Notes under the pieces: generated by a model
The model's input: only the letters and a program-made list of their open reading frames with translations
The model's database searches: none
What the model was told of the DNA's origin: nothing
Made by a program: the position numbers and the translations under genes
Assembly (NCBI GenBank): GCA_027488845.1
Contig: JAIYBC010000012.1
Coordinates: forward strand, 1-64,000
Reading direction: 5' to 3'
Length of the DNA: 64,000 bases
From: Verrucomicrobiales bacterium
GTDB taxonomy: Bacteria; Verrucomicrobiota; Verrucomicrobiia; Limisphaerales; UBA9464
Part shown: positions 7,823 through 17,023 of the stretch, one piece after another
How the letters are laid out: each line of letters begins with the position of its first letter
How positions within the stretch are numbered: the stretch's first letter is position 1

Positions 7823-9121
7823 TCAGAGTCCAGAGGTCAGCCCCTTAGCGCCGATGTCCGACCGCAGCTGCATTCCCTCGAACCGGATCCGTGAACAGGC
7901 TTCGTAGGCCCGGGCTCGGGCCGTGATGAGATCGGGGCCCCAGGCGGTGACCCCGAGCACACGGCCGCCGTTGGCGACCACTTTCCCGTCCGCCTTCGCC
8001 GTCCCGGCGTGGAACACCTTCACGAAGGGCAACGCCGCCGCCGCGTCGAGGCCTTCGATGACCCGGCCCTTCACCACGGTCCCGGGATAGCCCTCGCTGG
8101 CGATCACCACGCAAACCGTCGTCTCCGGCGACCAACGCAGCTCCACGCGGTCCAGGCAGCCATCCACGCAGGCCTCGAACACCTCGAGCAGTTCGTTCTC
8201 GATCCGCGGCAGGTAGGCCTGGGTCTCGGGATCGCCGAAGCGCGCATTGAACTCCAGCACCTTGGGTCCTGCGGCGGTCAGCATCACGCCGGGATAGAGC
8301 AGTCCGCGGAAGTCGATGCCCTCGGCGGCGCATCCGCGGAGCCATGGTTCGAGGATGGATCGGCCGACGGATTCCAGTTCTGCGGCGGAGAGGAACGGCG
8401 CCGGCGAATAGGCTCCCATGCCGCCGGTGTTCGGGCCGCGGTCGCCATCGAAGATGCGCTTGTGGTCCTGGGCCGTGGGGAAAAGGCGCGCGGTCGTGCC
8501 ATCGCACAACGCATGGAGGGAGATCTCCATGCCCTCGAGCAGCTCCTGGATGACCACCGTCGCCCCGGCCCGGCCGAAGGCGTTGCGCACGAGGATCTCG
8601 TCGATGGCGGCATCGGCCTCCGCGACCGAATGGGCGAGCAGCACGCCCTTGCCCAGCGCCAGGCCGTCGGCCTTCACGGCACAACGCCCGCCCAGTTCCG
8701 CGGCGAAACGACGGGCCGCATCGGCTTCCTGGAAGACACCCGAGCGGGCGGTCGGGATGCCGTGGCGTTCCATGAAGTCCTGGGAGAAGGACTTCGAAGC
8801 CTCGAAGAGCGCGGCCTTGCGGTTGGGACCCCAGATGCGGAGGCCCGCCTCCTGGAACAGGTCCACGACGCCCAACGCCAGGGGGTTGTCGGGGCCCACC
8901 ACGGTGAAATCGACGGCCTCCTTGCGTGCGAACGCCAGCAACGCCGGGAGGTCCTCGGCGGAGAGGGGCACGTTCCGCACCGGACGGCCGTTCGGGAGGA
9001 CTTCCAGATCCGTGCCGGCGTTCCCCGGCGCACACCACATCTCGTCGATCCGCGGAGACTGCGCGAGTTTCCACACCAACGCGTGCTCCCGACCGCCGGA
9101 ACCGATCACAAGGACCTTCAT
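7823..9121 (-). CDS. purD: Phosphoribosylamine-glycine ligase
   Basis: The 432-residue ATP-grasp enzyme makes glycinamide ribonucleotide in de novo purine synthesis. MKVLVIGSGGREHALVWKL at the N-terminus, GPDNPLALGVVDLF, KADGLALGKGV and the ATP-grasp signature RFGDPETQAYLPRIENELLE are all present. The C-terminal B-loop region (GYPGTVVKGRVI) is complete and the length is typical. It is a single-gene unit followed by a strong hairpin. The 225 bases between it and the divergent MCP-like gene must hold both promoters; no specific sites were recognised. Confidence 0.93.
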   Translation of the reverse strand: MKVLVIGSGGREHALVWKLAQSPRIDEMWCAPGNAGTDLEVLPNGRPVRNVPLSAEDLPALLAFARKEAVDFTVVGPDNPLALGVVDLFQEAGLRIWGPNRKAALFEASKSFSQDFMERHGIPTARSGVFQEADAARRFAAELGGRCAVKADGLALGKGVLLAHSVAEADAAIDEILVRNAFGRAGATVVIQELLEGMEISLHALCDGTTARLFPTAQDHKRIFDGDRGPNTGGMGAYSPAPFLSAAELESVGRSILEPWLRGCAAEGIDFRGLLYPGVMLTAAGPKVLEFNARFGDPETQAYLPRIENELLEVFEACVDGCLDRVELRWSPETTVCVVIASEGYPGTVVKGRVIEGLDAAAALPFVKVFHAGTAKADGKVVANGGRVLGVTAWGPDLITARARAYEACSRIRFEGMQLRSDIGAKGLTSGL

Positions 9122-9346
9122 CAGGCCGCGGAGTCAACCAACCCGCACCCACCCAAAAAAGGCATTTCCGATCCGGCCCGACATCGCCGTCCCCTGCCCT
9201 GGGCCCGCCCGGGATCTTCCTTTGCGACCCACCCCGTTCGCGGAACATGAACCGGGCTCATCGCCTTCCGAGGTGGGATGAGATGAAAACGGCTCAATTC
9301 CGAGTGGAAATGTCCGATTCGGCTATTGGCCCGACCCGCCACAACC

Positions 9347-10462
9347 ATGCCTGAACGAATCATCGGACTTGCTGACGAGATCTCCACCTTGGTTTCCAAG
9401 AGGGTGGGAGACATCCACCGGATCACCATGACCTCCAAGCTGCTGGCGATGAACGCCTCCATCGAGGCGGCACGCGCCGGGCAGGCCGGAGTCGGCTTCG
9501 CCGTCGTCGCCAGCGAGGTGAAATCCGTCTCCGACCAGATCTCCAAGATCGTCGCCGGACTCCAGGAGGGACTGGATCCGCGCATCCGGGAACTCAACAC
9601 CCTGGGTGACGCGCTCATCGCGCGGCTTCGGGGAACACGACTCACCGATCTCGCCCTGAACATGATCGAGATCATCGACCGCAACCTCTACGAACGTTCC
9701 TGCGACGTGCGCTGGTGGGCCACGGACTCCGCCGTGGTCGACTGCGCCACCCGGAAGGATCCAGAGACCTCGACCCACTGCAGCCGTCGGCTCGGGGTGA
9801 TCCTCGATTCCTACACCGTGTACCTGGACCTCTGGGTCATGGACCTCGAGGGCCGGGTGCTGGCGAACGGCCGTCCAGACCGGTATCCGGCGGCCACGAT
9901 GCAGAACGTGGCCCACACGGCGTGGTTCCGGGATGCCTTGGGGACCTCCGACGGCACCGAGTTCGCCGTCGCGGACATCGCCCCGGTGCCCGCCTTGGAG
10001 AACCGGCTCACGGCGACGTACGCGGCGGCCATCCGCGAGAACGGCGAGACCCATGGCAAGCCGATCGGCGTGCTCGGCATCTTCTTCGACTGGCAGGCTC
10101 AGTCCCAGGCGGTCGTCGACGGCGTCCGATTGAGCCCGGACGAGAAGGCCAACACCCGCTGCCTGATCATCGACCGCAACCACCGCGTCATCGCCGCCTC
10201 GGACCACCGCGGCGTCCTCTCCGAGGAGTTCGCGCTGCACACCGACGGACAACATCAGGGCACCCACATGAGTGCCGAGGGACTGCTCACCGGTTTCGCA
10301 CTGACCCCGGGCTATGAGACCTACCGTGGGCTGGGCTGGTACGGGATCGTCCAGCAGCGGATCGAGCAACGGAAGCCCAAGGGACGGCCGAACGGACTTC
10401 CGACGTCAACCGGCCTCCGTTCCGCCCCGCGGCCGGCAATGCCGGCACTGACCCACGCCTGA
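9347..10462 (+). CDS. Soluble MCP-signalling / Cache-domain protein
   Basis: The 371-residue product begins with a short chemoreceptor-type hairpin (residues about 5-75), including LLAMNASIEAARAGQAGVGF and AVVASEVKSVSDQ, the conserved tip of methyl-accepting chemotaxis proteins. It is followed by a Cache-like ligand-binding region (about 110-345) with LDLWVMDLEGRVLANGR, VAHTAWFRDAL and TRCLIIDRNHRVIAAS. There is no signal peptide or membrane helix, so both modules should be cytoplasmic, and the order is reversed relative to ordinary receptors. An upstream TTG at 9326 would add seven residues; the ATG at 9347 is preferred. No che genes are nearby, so a chemotaxis role is not established. Confidence 0.72.
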   Translation: MPERIIGLADEISTLVSKRVGDIHRITMTSKLLAMNASIEAARAGQAGVGFAVVASEVKSVSDQISKIVAGLQEGLDPRIRELNTLGDALIARLRGTRLTDLALNMIEIIDRNLYERSCDVRWWATDSAVVDCATRKDPETSTHCSRRLGVILDSYTVYLDLWVMDLEGRVLANGRPDRYPAATMQNVAHTAWFRDALGTSDGTEFAVADIAPVPALENRLTATYAAAIRENGETHGKPIGVLGIFFDWQAQSQAVVDGVRLSPDEKANTRCLIIDRNHRVIAASDHRGVLSEEFALHTDGQHQGTHMSAEGLLTGFALTPGYETYRGLGWYGIVQQRIEQRKPKGRPNGLPTSTGLRSAPRPAMPALTHA

Positions 10463-10518
10463 GGCGGAAGAGGAGACGGGCCTCGCGCGCCAGCCCTGGG
10501 ACCCGGACGAGGGGCCGT

Positions 10519-11394
10519 TCAGATCACGACCTCGGTCCCGATCCCGGCGTCGGTGAAGATCTCCAGCAGCACCGAATGCGGCACACGGCCGTCGACGAAG
10601 GAGACCTTCTCGACGCCCGCCTTGAGGGCCGTCACGGCGCTGTCGACCTTCGGGATCATTCCCTTGTCCACGACACCCGTCGCCTTGAGCGCGGGGACCT
10701 CCGAGGCCAGCAGATGGGAGATCACGGTCGAAGGGTCCTTGGGATCCCGCATGAGGCCCGGGACATCGGACATGAAGACCAACCGACAGGCCTTGAGCGC
10801 CACGGCGGCCATCGCGGCGGCGACGTCGGCATTGCAGTTGTAGACCAGTCCATCCTCGCCCCGGGCCGTGGGGCTGACGACCGGCGTGATGCCGCGGCTG
10901 ATGCATTCGAGCAGCGGCGCCGTGTTGACCCCGATGACCTCGCCGACGAAGCCGATGTCGAGCTGTTCGCCACCGGGCCCGGACAGCCAGAGCTTGCGGC
11001 AGGTGAAGATGTCGCTGCCGGCGAACCCCTGGGCGACGCCGCCGAGGTGCTGGATCGTCCTGACGACCTCGGGGTTGATCTCCCGGGAAAGCACCTGGTC
11101 CACCACCGCCACGGTCGCGGCGTCGGTCACGCGTTGGCCCTGGATGAACTTCGCCTGGAGGCCGGCCGCCTCCATGGCGCGGGTGATGGCCTTGCCGCCG
11201 CCGTGGACGACCACCGGGTTGATCTCGACGGCTTCGAGGAAGACGATGTCGCGGGCGACGCCTTCGCGGACCGCCTTGTCCGGTGAATCCATGAAGCTGC
11301 CGCCGTACTTCACGACGAAGGTCTTGCCGGCGAAGCGCTGGATGTAGGGAAGCGCCTCGAGAAGCGTCGCCGCCTTGGCGATGAGATCTTGCAT
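10519..11394 (-). CDS. argB: Acetylglutamate kinase
   Basis: The 291-residue amino-acid-kinase-family enzyme phosphorylates N-acetyl-L-glutamate in arginine synthesis. Visible signatures are FVVKYGGSFMD near residue 28, VVVHGGGKAITRAM near 62, RVTDAATV, and the nucleotide-binding FMSDVPGLMRDPKDPST with DKGMIPKVDSA further on. The length is normal. No other arg genes are adjacent. It converges with the MCP/Cache gene across a 56-base gap. Confidence 0.93.
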   Translation of the reverse strand: MQDLIAKAATLLEALPYIQRFAGKTFVVKYGGSFMDSPDKAVREGVARDIVFLEAVEINPVVVHGGGKAITRAMEAAGLQAKFIQGQRVTDAATVAVVDQVLSREINPEVVRTIQHLGGVAQGFAGSDIFTCRKLWLSGPGGEQLDIGFVGEVIGVNTAPLLECISRGITPVVSPTARGEDGLVYNCNADVAAAMAAVALKACRLVFMSDVPGLMRDPKDPSTVISHLLASEVPALKATGVVDKGMIPKVDSAVTALKAGVEKVSFVDGRVPHSVLLEIFTDAGIGTEVVI

Positions 11395-11480
11395 GGCGGG
11401 AGAATGCCGAGCCGCCCCCCCGCGTCGCCAGTCCGACTTTGCGACCCGGCGGGATGGACGGACTTCAAGCGAAGAAGGGA

Positions 11481-11509
11481 CTCACGCAAAAACGCGAAGG
11501 CGCGAAGGA
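11481..11509 (+). repeat. Copy of a dispersed CTCACGCAAA-type element
   Basis: The segment CTCACGCAAAAACGCGAAGG plus a repeat of GCGCGAAGG resembles the cores at 55871-55895 and 61267-61290. It lies between the argB start and the CCCTTCAA tract and has no coding potential. Confidence 0.5.
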
Positions 11510-11550
11510 AGAAACCCGGGCTTCAATTCCTCAGTTTCACAGCGTTTCGA

Positions 11551-11655
11551 TCCCCCCCCCTTCCCCCCTTCCCCCCTTCCACCCTTCCACCCTTCAACCC
11601 TTCAACCCTTCAACCCTTCAACCTTTCCACCTTTCCACCTTTCAACCCTTCATCC
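11551..11655 (+). repeat. CCCTTCAA-type tandem repeat (copy 3, longest)
   Basis: About 100 bases of almost pure pyrimidine/A sequence: a run of C and CCCCTT, then CCCTTCCA units, about four consecutive CCCTTCAA units, then CCTTTCCA variants. It runs into the 3' end of the minus-strand EamA gene, whose TGA stop lies at its edge. It is the largest copy of this family in the window. Confidence 0.8.
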
Positions 11656-12540
11656 GCGGGCCAGCCAGACGACACCGAGCACCGCCAGGACACCGCCGGC
11701 CACCGACCGGCGTGAGGGGCGTTCGCCTTCGATCCAATAGGCCAAGGGTACGACGGCCAGAGGGGCCATCGCCACCACGGGCAGCACCTCGGCGATCGGA
11801 TGACGTGCAAGCGCCCATTGGTAGGCGACCACGCCCAAGGTCGGTCCGGCCAGCGCGTTGCCGACCATCCAGGTCCAGCCGCGACGCATGCCGTCGGCCA
11901 AGGGAGGCAGGGATCCGGTCCTCAGCACGAGTCCGTACCACAACGCCGCGGTGGCCGTGCCGGCCAAGGCGCGGACGAAGGACACGGACATGGGATCGGC
12001 CGGTTGCCCCAAACCGCGGGCCATCTCGAACCCGTGTCGGCTCAGGACCGCCCCGCCGGCTTGGCCGAGGGCGGCGACGAGGCCGAAGAACACGCCGGTC
12101 CATCCGCCGGGCAACCCCGCGGCTTCGCCTCGCGCCGGGGCAAGGGCCAGCCCGACCCCGCCGAGGATCACCAGGCCCGCGAGGGACTGGTTCCAGCCCG
12201 GCACATGCCCCAGCCACAGCCATTCGATGAGCGCGCCGATGGGTGCGGCGAGGCATTGCGTCATGAGCGAGGTGAGACGGGATCCGAGGCGAGGCAGGGC
12301 GAGGAAGATGCCGGTGTCGCCCACGCCGTAGCCCACCACGCCGCTCCAGAGGAACCAGGCCGTCGCCGGAGCGAACATCGGCGACTGTCCGGCGAGGAGG
12401 ACGGCAAGGATCCCCAGCAACGCGACCGAGAGCAGCTGGCGCCAGAAGTTGGCGGCGGCGGGGCCGAGGTGGCCGACGGACTTGCGGGCGCTCACCGCCG
12501 AGCCGGCGAAGAGCACCATCGCCAACAGGGCCGGGATCAC
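11650..12540 (-). CDS. EamA/DMT-family membrane transporter
   Basis: The 296-residue integral membrane protein has about ten hydrophobic segments arranged as two EamA repeats, as in drug/metabolite transporters. The substrate is unknown. FLALPRLGSRLTSLMTQCLAAP and PIAEVLPVVAMAPLAVVPLAYW are typical repeat-end segments. The GTG start at 12540 is chosen because its GTGA overlaps the stop of rpe by four bases, signalling translational coupling, and because the first helix (IPALLAMVLFAGSAV) starts immediately. The stop lies inside the CCCTTCAA repeat tract. Confidence 0.75.
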   Translation of the reverse strand: MIPALLAMVLFAGSAVSARKSVGHLGPAAANFWRQLLSVALLGILAVLLAGQSPMFAPATAWFLWSGVVGYGVGDTGIFLALPRLGSRLTSLMTQCLAAPIGALIEWLWLGHVPGWNQSLAGLVILGGVGLALAPARGEAAGLPGGWTGVFFGLVAALGQAGGAVLSRHGFEMARGLGQPADPMSVSFVRALAGTATAALWYGLVLRTGSLPPLADGMRRGWTWMVGNALAGPTLGVVAYQWALARHPIAEVLPVVAMAPLAVVPLAYWIEGERPSRRSVAGGVLAVLGVVWLARG

Positions 12541-13208
12541 ACCAGTTCGGCGGAGGCTTCGACGAGGCGCGTGCGCAATGCGCGGACCGCGTGTCCGAGG
12601 CTGTGCTTCTTGAAGAGGTAGGACCCCGAGACGAACGTGTCGGCGCCGGCCCGGGCGCACTCCACGCCGGTGACGTCGGTGATGCCGCCGTCCACCTCGA
12701 TCCGGAAATCCAGTCCGAGTTCCTTACGCCAGGCGGCCACCTGCTGGACCTTCGGCACGCATTCCTCGATGAACGCCTGCCCGCCGAACCCGGGGTTCAC
12801 GGTCATCACCAGCACCAGGTCGACCTGGGAGAGGAACGGCTTCACCGCGGCGATGTTGGTGGGCGGATTGATGGCGATGCCGACCTTCTTCTGCAGCGAA
12901 CGGATCTTCCAGATCAGCGGGGTCACCTGGTCGCCGAGCTCGACATGGATGGTGATGGAGTCCGCCCCGGCCTTGGCGAAGGGCTCGAGCAGGATCTCGG
13001 GCTTGGTGCACATGAGGTGCACGTCGACGAACCGGCTGAAGTGGGGACGGACGTGCCGGAGCACCTCGGGGCCGAACGAGATGTTCGGGACGAAATGGCC
13101 GTCCATGATGTCGATATGGAGCCATTCGGCGCCGGAACGGTCCACCCGCGCCGCCTCATGGGCGAAGCGGCCGTAGTCCGAGGCAAGCAACGAAGGCGCG
13201 ATGATCAT
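12537..13208 (-). CDS. rpe: Ribulose-phosphate 3-epimerase
   Basis: The 223-residue TIM-barrel enzyme interconverts ribulose 5-phosphate and xylulose 5-phosphate in the pentose phosphate pathway. IIAPSLLASDYGRFAHE at the start, HIDIMDGHFVPNISFG near residue 31, LVLVMTVNPGFGGQAFIEE and FRIEVDGGIT supply the metal ligands and phosphate-binding loops. The start at 13208 matches the family N-terminus. The gene overlaps the EamA gene (GTGA) and follows an ACT-domain gene by 66 bases. Confidence 0.93.
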   Translation of the reverse strand: MIIAPSLLASDYGRFAHEAARVDRSGAEWLHIDIMDGHFVPNISFGPEVLRHVRPHFSRFVDVHLMCTKPEILLEPFAKAGADSITIHVELGDQVTPLIWKIRSLQKKVGIAINPPTNIAAVKPFLSQVDLVLVMTVNPGFGGQAFIEECVPKVQQVAAWRKELGLDFRIEVDGGITDVTGVECARAGADTFVSGSYLFKKHSLGHAVRALRTRLVEASAELV

Positions 13209-13274
13209 CGGGGCGCGACAATGCGATTTCGTCCGCGGCGGTTCAACGTCCAACGGGAGCCGGCGGAATGTCGC

Positions 13275-13682
13275 TCAACCCTTGACCGCGGCCGTGTTGA
13301 GGACCTTGAGGGCCTTCTTGGGATTGCTGGTCCGGAGCACGAGCAGGCCGTTCTTGGCGCCGGGGCTGGTGGCGCAGTAGGCGTACTCGATGTTCACCTC
13401 GGCGTCCGAGAGCGCCCGGGCGATCGCGGCGAGGGAACCCGGCTTGTTGTCGCCGCGGATGAGCAGCACCTCGTTCTCGACCACCAGCGCACCGTACTCC
13501 TCGAACAGCTGGAGCGCGCGCCGGGGGTCGCTGACCACCATGCGGACCACGGAATGGTCCACCGTGTCGCTGGTGGTGAACGCATGGATGTTCACCTTCG
13601 CGGTGGCGAGCGCCTCGCACACGCGCGCCAAGGCGCCGGGCTTGTTGTCGAGGAACAGGGCGAGTTGGGTGGCGAGCTCCAT
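13275..13682 (-). CDS. Tandem ACT-domain protein
   Basis: The 135-residue product consists of two ACT domains: residues about 4-70 (ATQLALFLDNKPGALARVCE) and 72-135 (VLLIRGDNKPGSLAAIARAL). Both contain the NKPG turn typical of amino-acid-binding ACT modules. With no catalytic domain, it is likely a free-standing regulatory or amino-acid-sensing protein. It sits 34 bases after the CotH gene and 66 bases before rpe on the same strand, so a common transcript is possible but not demonstrated. Confidence 0.82.
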   Translation of the reverse strand: MELATQLALFLDNKPGALARVCEALATAKVNIHAFTTSDTVDHSVVRMVVSDPRRALQLFEEYGALVVENEVLLIRGDNKPGSLAAIARALSDAEVNIEYAYCATSPGAKNGLLVLRTSNPKKALKVLNTAAVKG

Positions 13683-13716
13683 GGTGGTTCCGTTTTCCGA
13701 GATTGGAACGCGAGGC

Positions 13717-16464
13717 CTACTTCCACAAAGCGGAATCCTGCGGACCCGCCGACTTCAGCTCAGGATCCGCCATCAGGAACGCCCGGCGTTTCCGGATGAA
13801 GGTCTTCAACAGCCGGACGTCCTGCTGGAGCCGGGCGGAGGCGCCGCCTTCGTCCATGCCGCGAAGGGGTGCCTTGAACCGGACCTCCGACTCCAGGTCC
13901 GCCGCATACCGGTCCAGCAGCGGCCCGAGCTTCTCCTCGGTGAACTCCGTCTGCAGGAGGTGCTTCACCCGCGCGACGAACAGGGCCCGGCAGGTGGGAT
14001 TGGCGAGCATCGGCCCCGAGAACCAACCCGGCTGCCGCCACCATCCGGAGGCGCCCGGCTGATGGTAGTACTCCTGGAAGGTCTTTGGCTGACGGAAGCC
14101 ACGCCATCCCGGCGCCCGGTTTCTCGACGACCCGTAGTCCAAAGGCAGCTCCGCGAACACCTCTTCGAGCGAAACCCCGTCGTAGAAGCCCGCCGCCTTG
14201 TCCTGGTCCCAAGGATAGAAGGTCCACCGGCCCGTACCCTCCGTGTCGTGGTAGGCGAAGTGGTTGTTGAAGTAGCCGTCCCAGTGGGAGAGCAGCATGT
14301 TGACCGCGAAGTAGTCGATGGTCTGGGCGACGTCGAACTCGCGCCGGATCACCTCCCACTGCGCGTCCCCACGGGAGCCGTGCAGGGCGTCGACCGTCTT
14401 CTGGAGATCCCCATGGCCGTCCACGAGACGGGTCTTCTTCTCGTACATCTCCACCGGCGTCTCCCCGCGCCAGGTCGCCTTGTAGAGGTGACCGCCTTCC
14501 GCGAGGCCGGCGCGCCGCAGGAAGTTGCGGTTGGGTTGCTCGATGAACACGTGGTAGCCGAGGTCCTGCTGGTCCAGCGTGAGCCGGGCGTGGCCGCTCT
14601 TCGGGACGTTCATCCCGGCCCTGCGATAGACCTCGAACGCGAAGGGCTCGGACAACGCGAACCGGTCGAACATCTCGAACACGAGGTTGATGGAGCTCAT
14701 GCCGTCGATCCGCCGCCCCTTGGGCAGGTGGATCTTGAACCCGGCACTGCGGTTCACGAGGGAGGCGAAGTCCACGAGGGTCGTGGTCGCGGTCGCAGGG
14801 TCGTGGTGGATCACGGCGGTGCGTTCGCGTCCTCCCGACTCGGCACCCTCCTTGCGCTCGGCACGGCGGAAGATGACGGCCTCGTCACGGAACCCCCGCG
14901 AGGCCCCGAGCAGTGCGCGGTCGAGCACGGAGGCGGTCACCTGCTGCATCTCGACGGAAAGGGCGTTCATGGACTCCTGGAACTTCTCCTGGTTCCCCTT
15001 TCCTTCCATGACCTTCTGCGCTTCGCCACGCAGCGCATCCCTGCGCAAGGCGATGGCACGGAAGCCGTCCCTGAGCTTCAGGAAGCGCGCCTCGTCGAGG
15101 CCCTCCATCGCCGTCGAATGGAAGAACTGGCGGTCCAGGCCAAGCCAGTTGCGCAGCAGCTCGTCCGCATTGGCTTCCGCGCCGGCGGCCTGCACCCCGG
15201 CGACCCACGTCTCGGCGACCTTGCGGCCGGCCGCGTCGAGTTCGGGCCGAAGCGCGGCCACCGTCTCCTTCCGGAACTCCTGGAGATCCCGGCCGAGGGT
15301 GTTCATCCGACCCGCCGGATCCTCGGTCGCCGCCGTCTCCAGCACCATCTGGTTCCTGCGCTTCATCAGGTCGCGGAAGACGGCTCCGAGCCGCGGCAAC
15401 CTCCCTGGAGCCGGCGCCCCTTCGAGCAGCAGTGCCGACCACAGCCGGCCAAGGTCGGCTTCCGTCTGGAACCGGCCCTGGAGTCCCCATCGGAGCTGGT
15501 CCTCCGCGGTGAACTCCCCGTTGTTGGACCTCGCCCGGCGGACCCCCTGCCAGACGATGTACTGCGGTATCCTGCCGGCCGGAAACGGCGGAAACACCGC
15601 CACCGAGACCGCCGGCAGGAGGTCGTTGTTGGAGGGCGACAACCTCTCGGCACCGGCGGCGTCCACGGCCCTCACCTGGACCCGTACCACACCCTGGGGA
15701 ATGCCCGGGAGGTTCCCGACCCAGCTTCCGTCGGGTTCGCGGTTCATCTTGTGCGTGACGGGTGACGACTCGCGCCCCGGCGTGAGGATCCGGACCACCG
15801 CCTCGACCGTGCGGATCTCCGTGGCGGCCGACACCTCGGCGCGGATCCGGATCGCTTCACCGGGTTTCGGAAGCCGCGGCGAAAGGGCGACTCCCCGGAT
15901 CGAAGGGACCGGCAGCCGGGAATGGATCCCATTGGTGCGTCCCGGCGTGCCCTTCGGGGCCTCCATCGCCACATCCGGAACCGAGGCACCCCAGTTGGCG
16001 GGATCCCGTCCCGGGGCCTCGGGACAGATCCGTTCAAGCGAGGACGAACCGCCGTCCGCGATCTCGGGCCACGCTCCGTCGTCCTTGTAGACCAGCGAGT
16101 CCACCAGTCTTCCCGACGCGTCTTCCAACTCGATGCGGTCCCCCTTCCGCTTGAGGGCCCCCTCGAATTGCGCCAACGGACGGAAGCGATACGCCTGCTC
16201 GAAGGCGGCGACATCCCGTGCAACCACCGCGAAGCCGCCGGGCGCGAGCGAGGTTCCCATTCCGAACTCCAGCTTCGCCGCACGACGGAGCTTCCACCCG
16301 CCGAGGTCGACCGGCGCCGGGCCGGTGTTGTGGAGTTCGATCCACTGGAGCGCCTCCCGTTCCCCGGGCGCTTTGTAGAAGACCTCGTTCAACACGACGG
16401 ACGCCGTGGCCTTGGCAAGACAGAGCGAGGCGAGGAACAGGGCTCGAAGGGGGATGGGCTTCAT
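13717..16464 (-). CDS. Secreted CotH-kinase family protein with lamin-tail domain
   Basis: The 915-residue product has a signal peptide (about residues 1-21, ending KATAS) and an N-terminal lamin-tail domain (about 22-150; VVLNEVFYKAPGEREALQWI, then ELHNTGPAPVDLGGWKL). A linker and a predicted helical region (about 320-530) follow, then a C-terminal CotH-like kinase domain (about 540-900). The latter contains LLSHWDGYFNNHFAYHD and RWTFYPWDQDKAAG, matching the metal/ATP site pattern of CotH protein kinases. In other phyla CotH phosphorylates spore-coat or cell-surface proteins; here an extracytoplasmic role is inferred. Its substrate is unknown and no obvious partner is adjacent. Confidence 0.8.
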   Translation of the reverse strand: MKPIPLRALFLASLCLAKATASVVLNEVFYKAPGEREALQWIELHNTGPAPVDLGGWKLRRAAKLEFGMGTSLAPGGFAVVARDVAAFEQAYRFRPLAQFEGALKRKGDRIELEDASGRLVDSLVYKDDGAWPEIADGGSSSLERICPEAPGRDPANWGASVPDVAMEAPKGTPGRTNGIHSRLPVPSIRGVALSPRLPKPGEAIRIRAEVSAATEIRTVEAVVRILTPGRESSPVTHKMNREPDGSWVGNLPGIPQGVVRVQVRAVDAAGAERLSPSNNDLLPAVSVAVFPPFPAGRIPQYIVWQGVRRARSNNGEFTAEDQLRWGLQGRFQTEADLGRLWSALLLEGAPAPGRLPRLGAVFRDLMKRRNQMVLETAATEDPAGRMNTLGRDLQEFRKETVAALRPELDAAGRKVAETWVAGVQAAGAEANADELLRNWLGLDRQFFHSTAMEGLDEARFLKLRDGFRAIALRRDALRGEAQKVMEGKGNQEKFQESMNALSVEMQQVTASVLDRALLGASRGFRDEAVIFRRAERKEGAESGGRERTAVIHHDPATATTTLVDFASLVNRSAGFKIHLPKGRRIDGMSSINLVFEMFDRFALSEPFAFEVYRRAGMNVPKSGHARLTLDQQDLGYHVFIEQPNRNFLRRAGLAEGGHLYKATWRGETPVEMYEKKTRLVDGHGDLQKTVDALHGSRGDAQWEVIRREFDVAQTIDYFAVNMLLSHWDGYFNNHFAYHDTEGTGRWTFYPWDQDKAAGFYDGVSLEEVFAELPLDYGSSRNRAPGWRGFRQPKTFQEYYHQPGASGWWRQPGWFSGPMLANPTCRALFVARVKHLLQTEFTEEKLGPLLDRYAADLESEVRFKAPLRGMDEGGASARLQQDVRLLKTFIRKRRAFLMADPELKSAGPQDSALWK

Positions 16465-16617
16465 GGTTGAACCCGGATTCGACTCCGGTAAGGGGGAAAC
16501 GTTTCAGGATCGGAACTGTTCCCTTGGAAATGCACCAGCCTGGAGTTCGCCCGTTTCCGTCCGGCGACAATTGCGACCTCTTGTCTTCCTCCTTGGACGG
16601 TCTAGTCTCCGGCCCGG

Positions 16618-17016
16618 ATGGGAAGCCACACCGAGCTGATGGAACTGCCGGGACTCAAGGTCACGGTGGACCGTCTTCTCTATCAGCGGCTCAAGACAGA
16701 ACAGTCGGAGAAGCCGCACTCGTTCATCTACTTCATCTCCATCCACAACAACTCCGATGTCGCGGTCACCATCCGCGGACGCAAGTGGGTGGTCACCCAC
16801 GACGACGGATCGGTGTTGGTGGTGGAAGGTGACGGCGTGGTCGGTGAGACGCCCACGATCCAGCCCGGCGGCAAGTTCAGCTACAACAGCCGGCACATCA
16901 TCGGCACCGACTCGGCCATGGCCGAGGGCGCCTATCTCGGCGTGGACGACTCCGGCCGCCGGGTGATGATGCGCATCCCCCGCTTCCGGATGGAGGTCCC
17001 GGGCGTGAAGTGCTGA
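16618..17016 (+). CDS. apaG: ApaG-domain protein
   Basis: The 132-residue product is a single ApaG/DUF525 domain: LKVTVDRLLYQRLKT, FIYFISIHNNSDVAVTIRGR and TIQPGGKFSYNSRHIIGTDS are typical. ApaG proteins adopt a fibronectin-III-like fold; the name derives from a link with Co2+/Mg2+ phenotypes, but biochemical function is unresolved. The gene is divergent from the CotH gene and its stop nearly abuts the convergent gmhB stop, leaving seven bases. Confidence 0.85.
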   Translation: MGSHTELMELPGLKVTVDRLLYQRLKTEQSEKPHSFIYFISIHNNSDVAVTIRGRKWVVTHDDGSVLVVEGDGVVGETPTIQPGGKFSYNSRHIIGTDSAMAEGAYLGVDDSGRRVMMRIPRFRMEVPGVKC

Positions 17017-17023
17017 GCGGCGA

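Noticed and set aside
11551-11655. A possible CRISPR array
   Set aside because: The units are 8 bases, contiguous and without unique spacers; no cas genes are nearby. It is a simple tandem repeat.
13390-15765. A 791-residue plus-strand frame across the ACT and CotH genes
   Set aside because: It is antisense to two genes with clear family signatures and has no recognisable domain.
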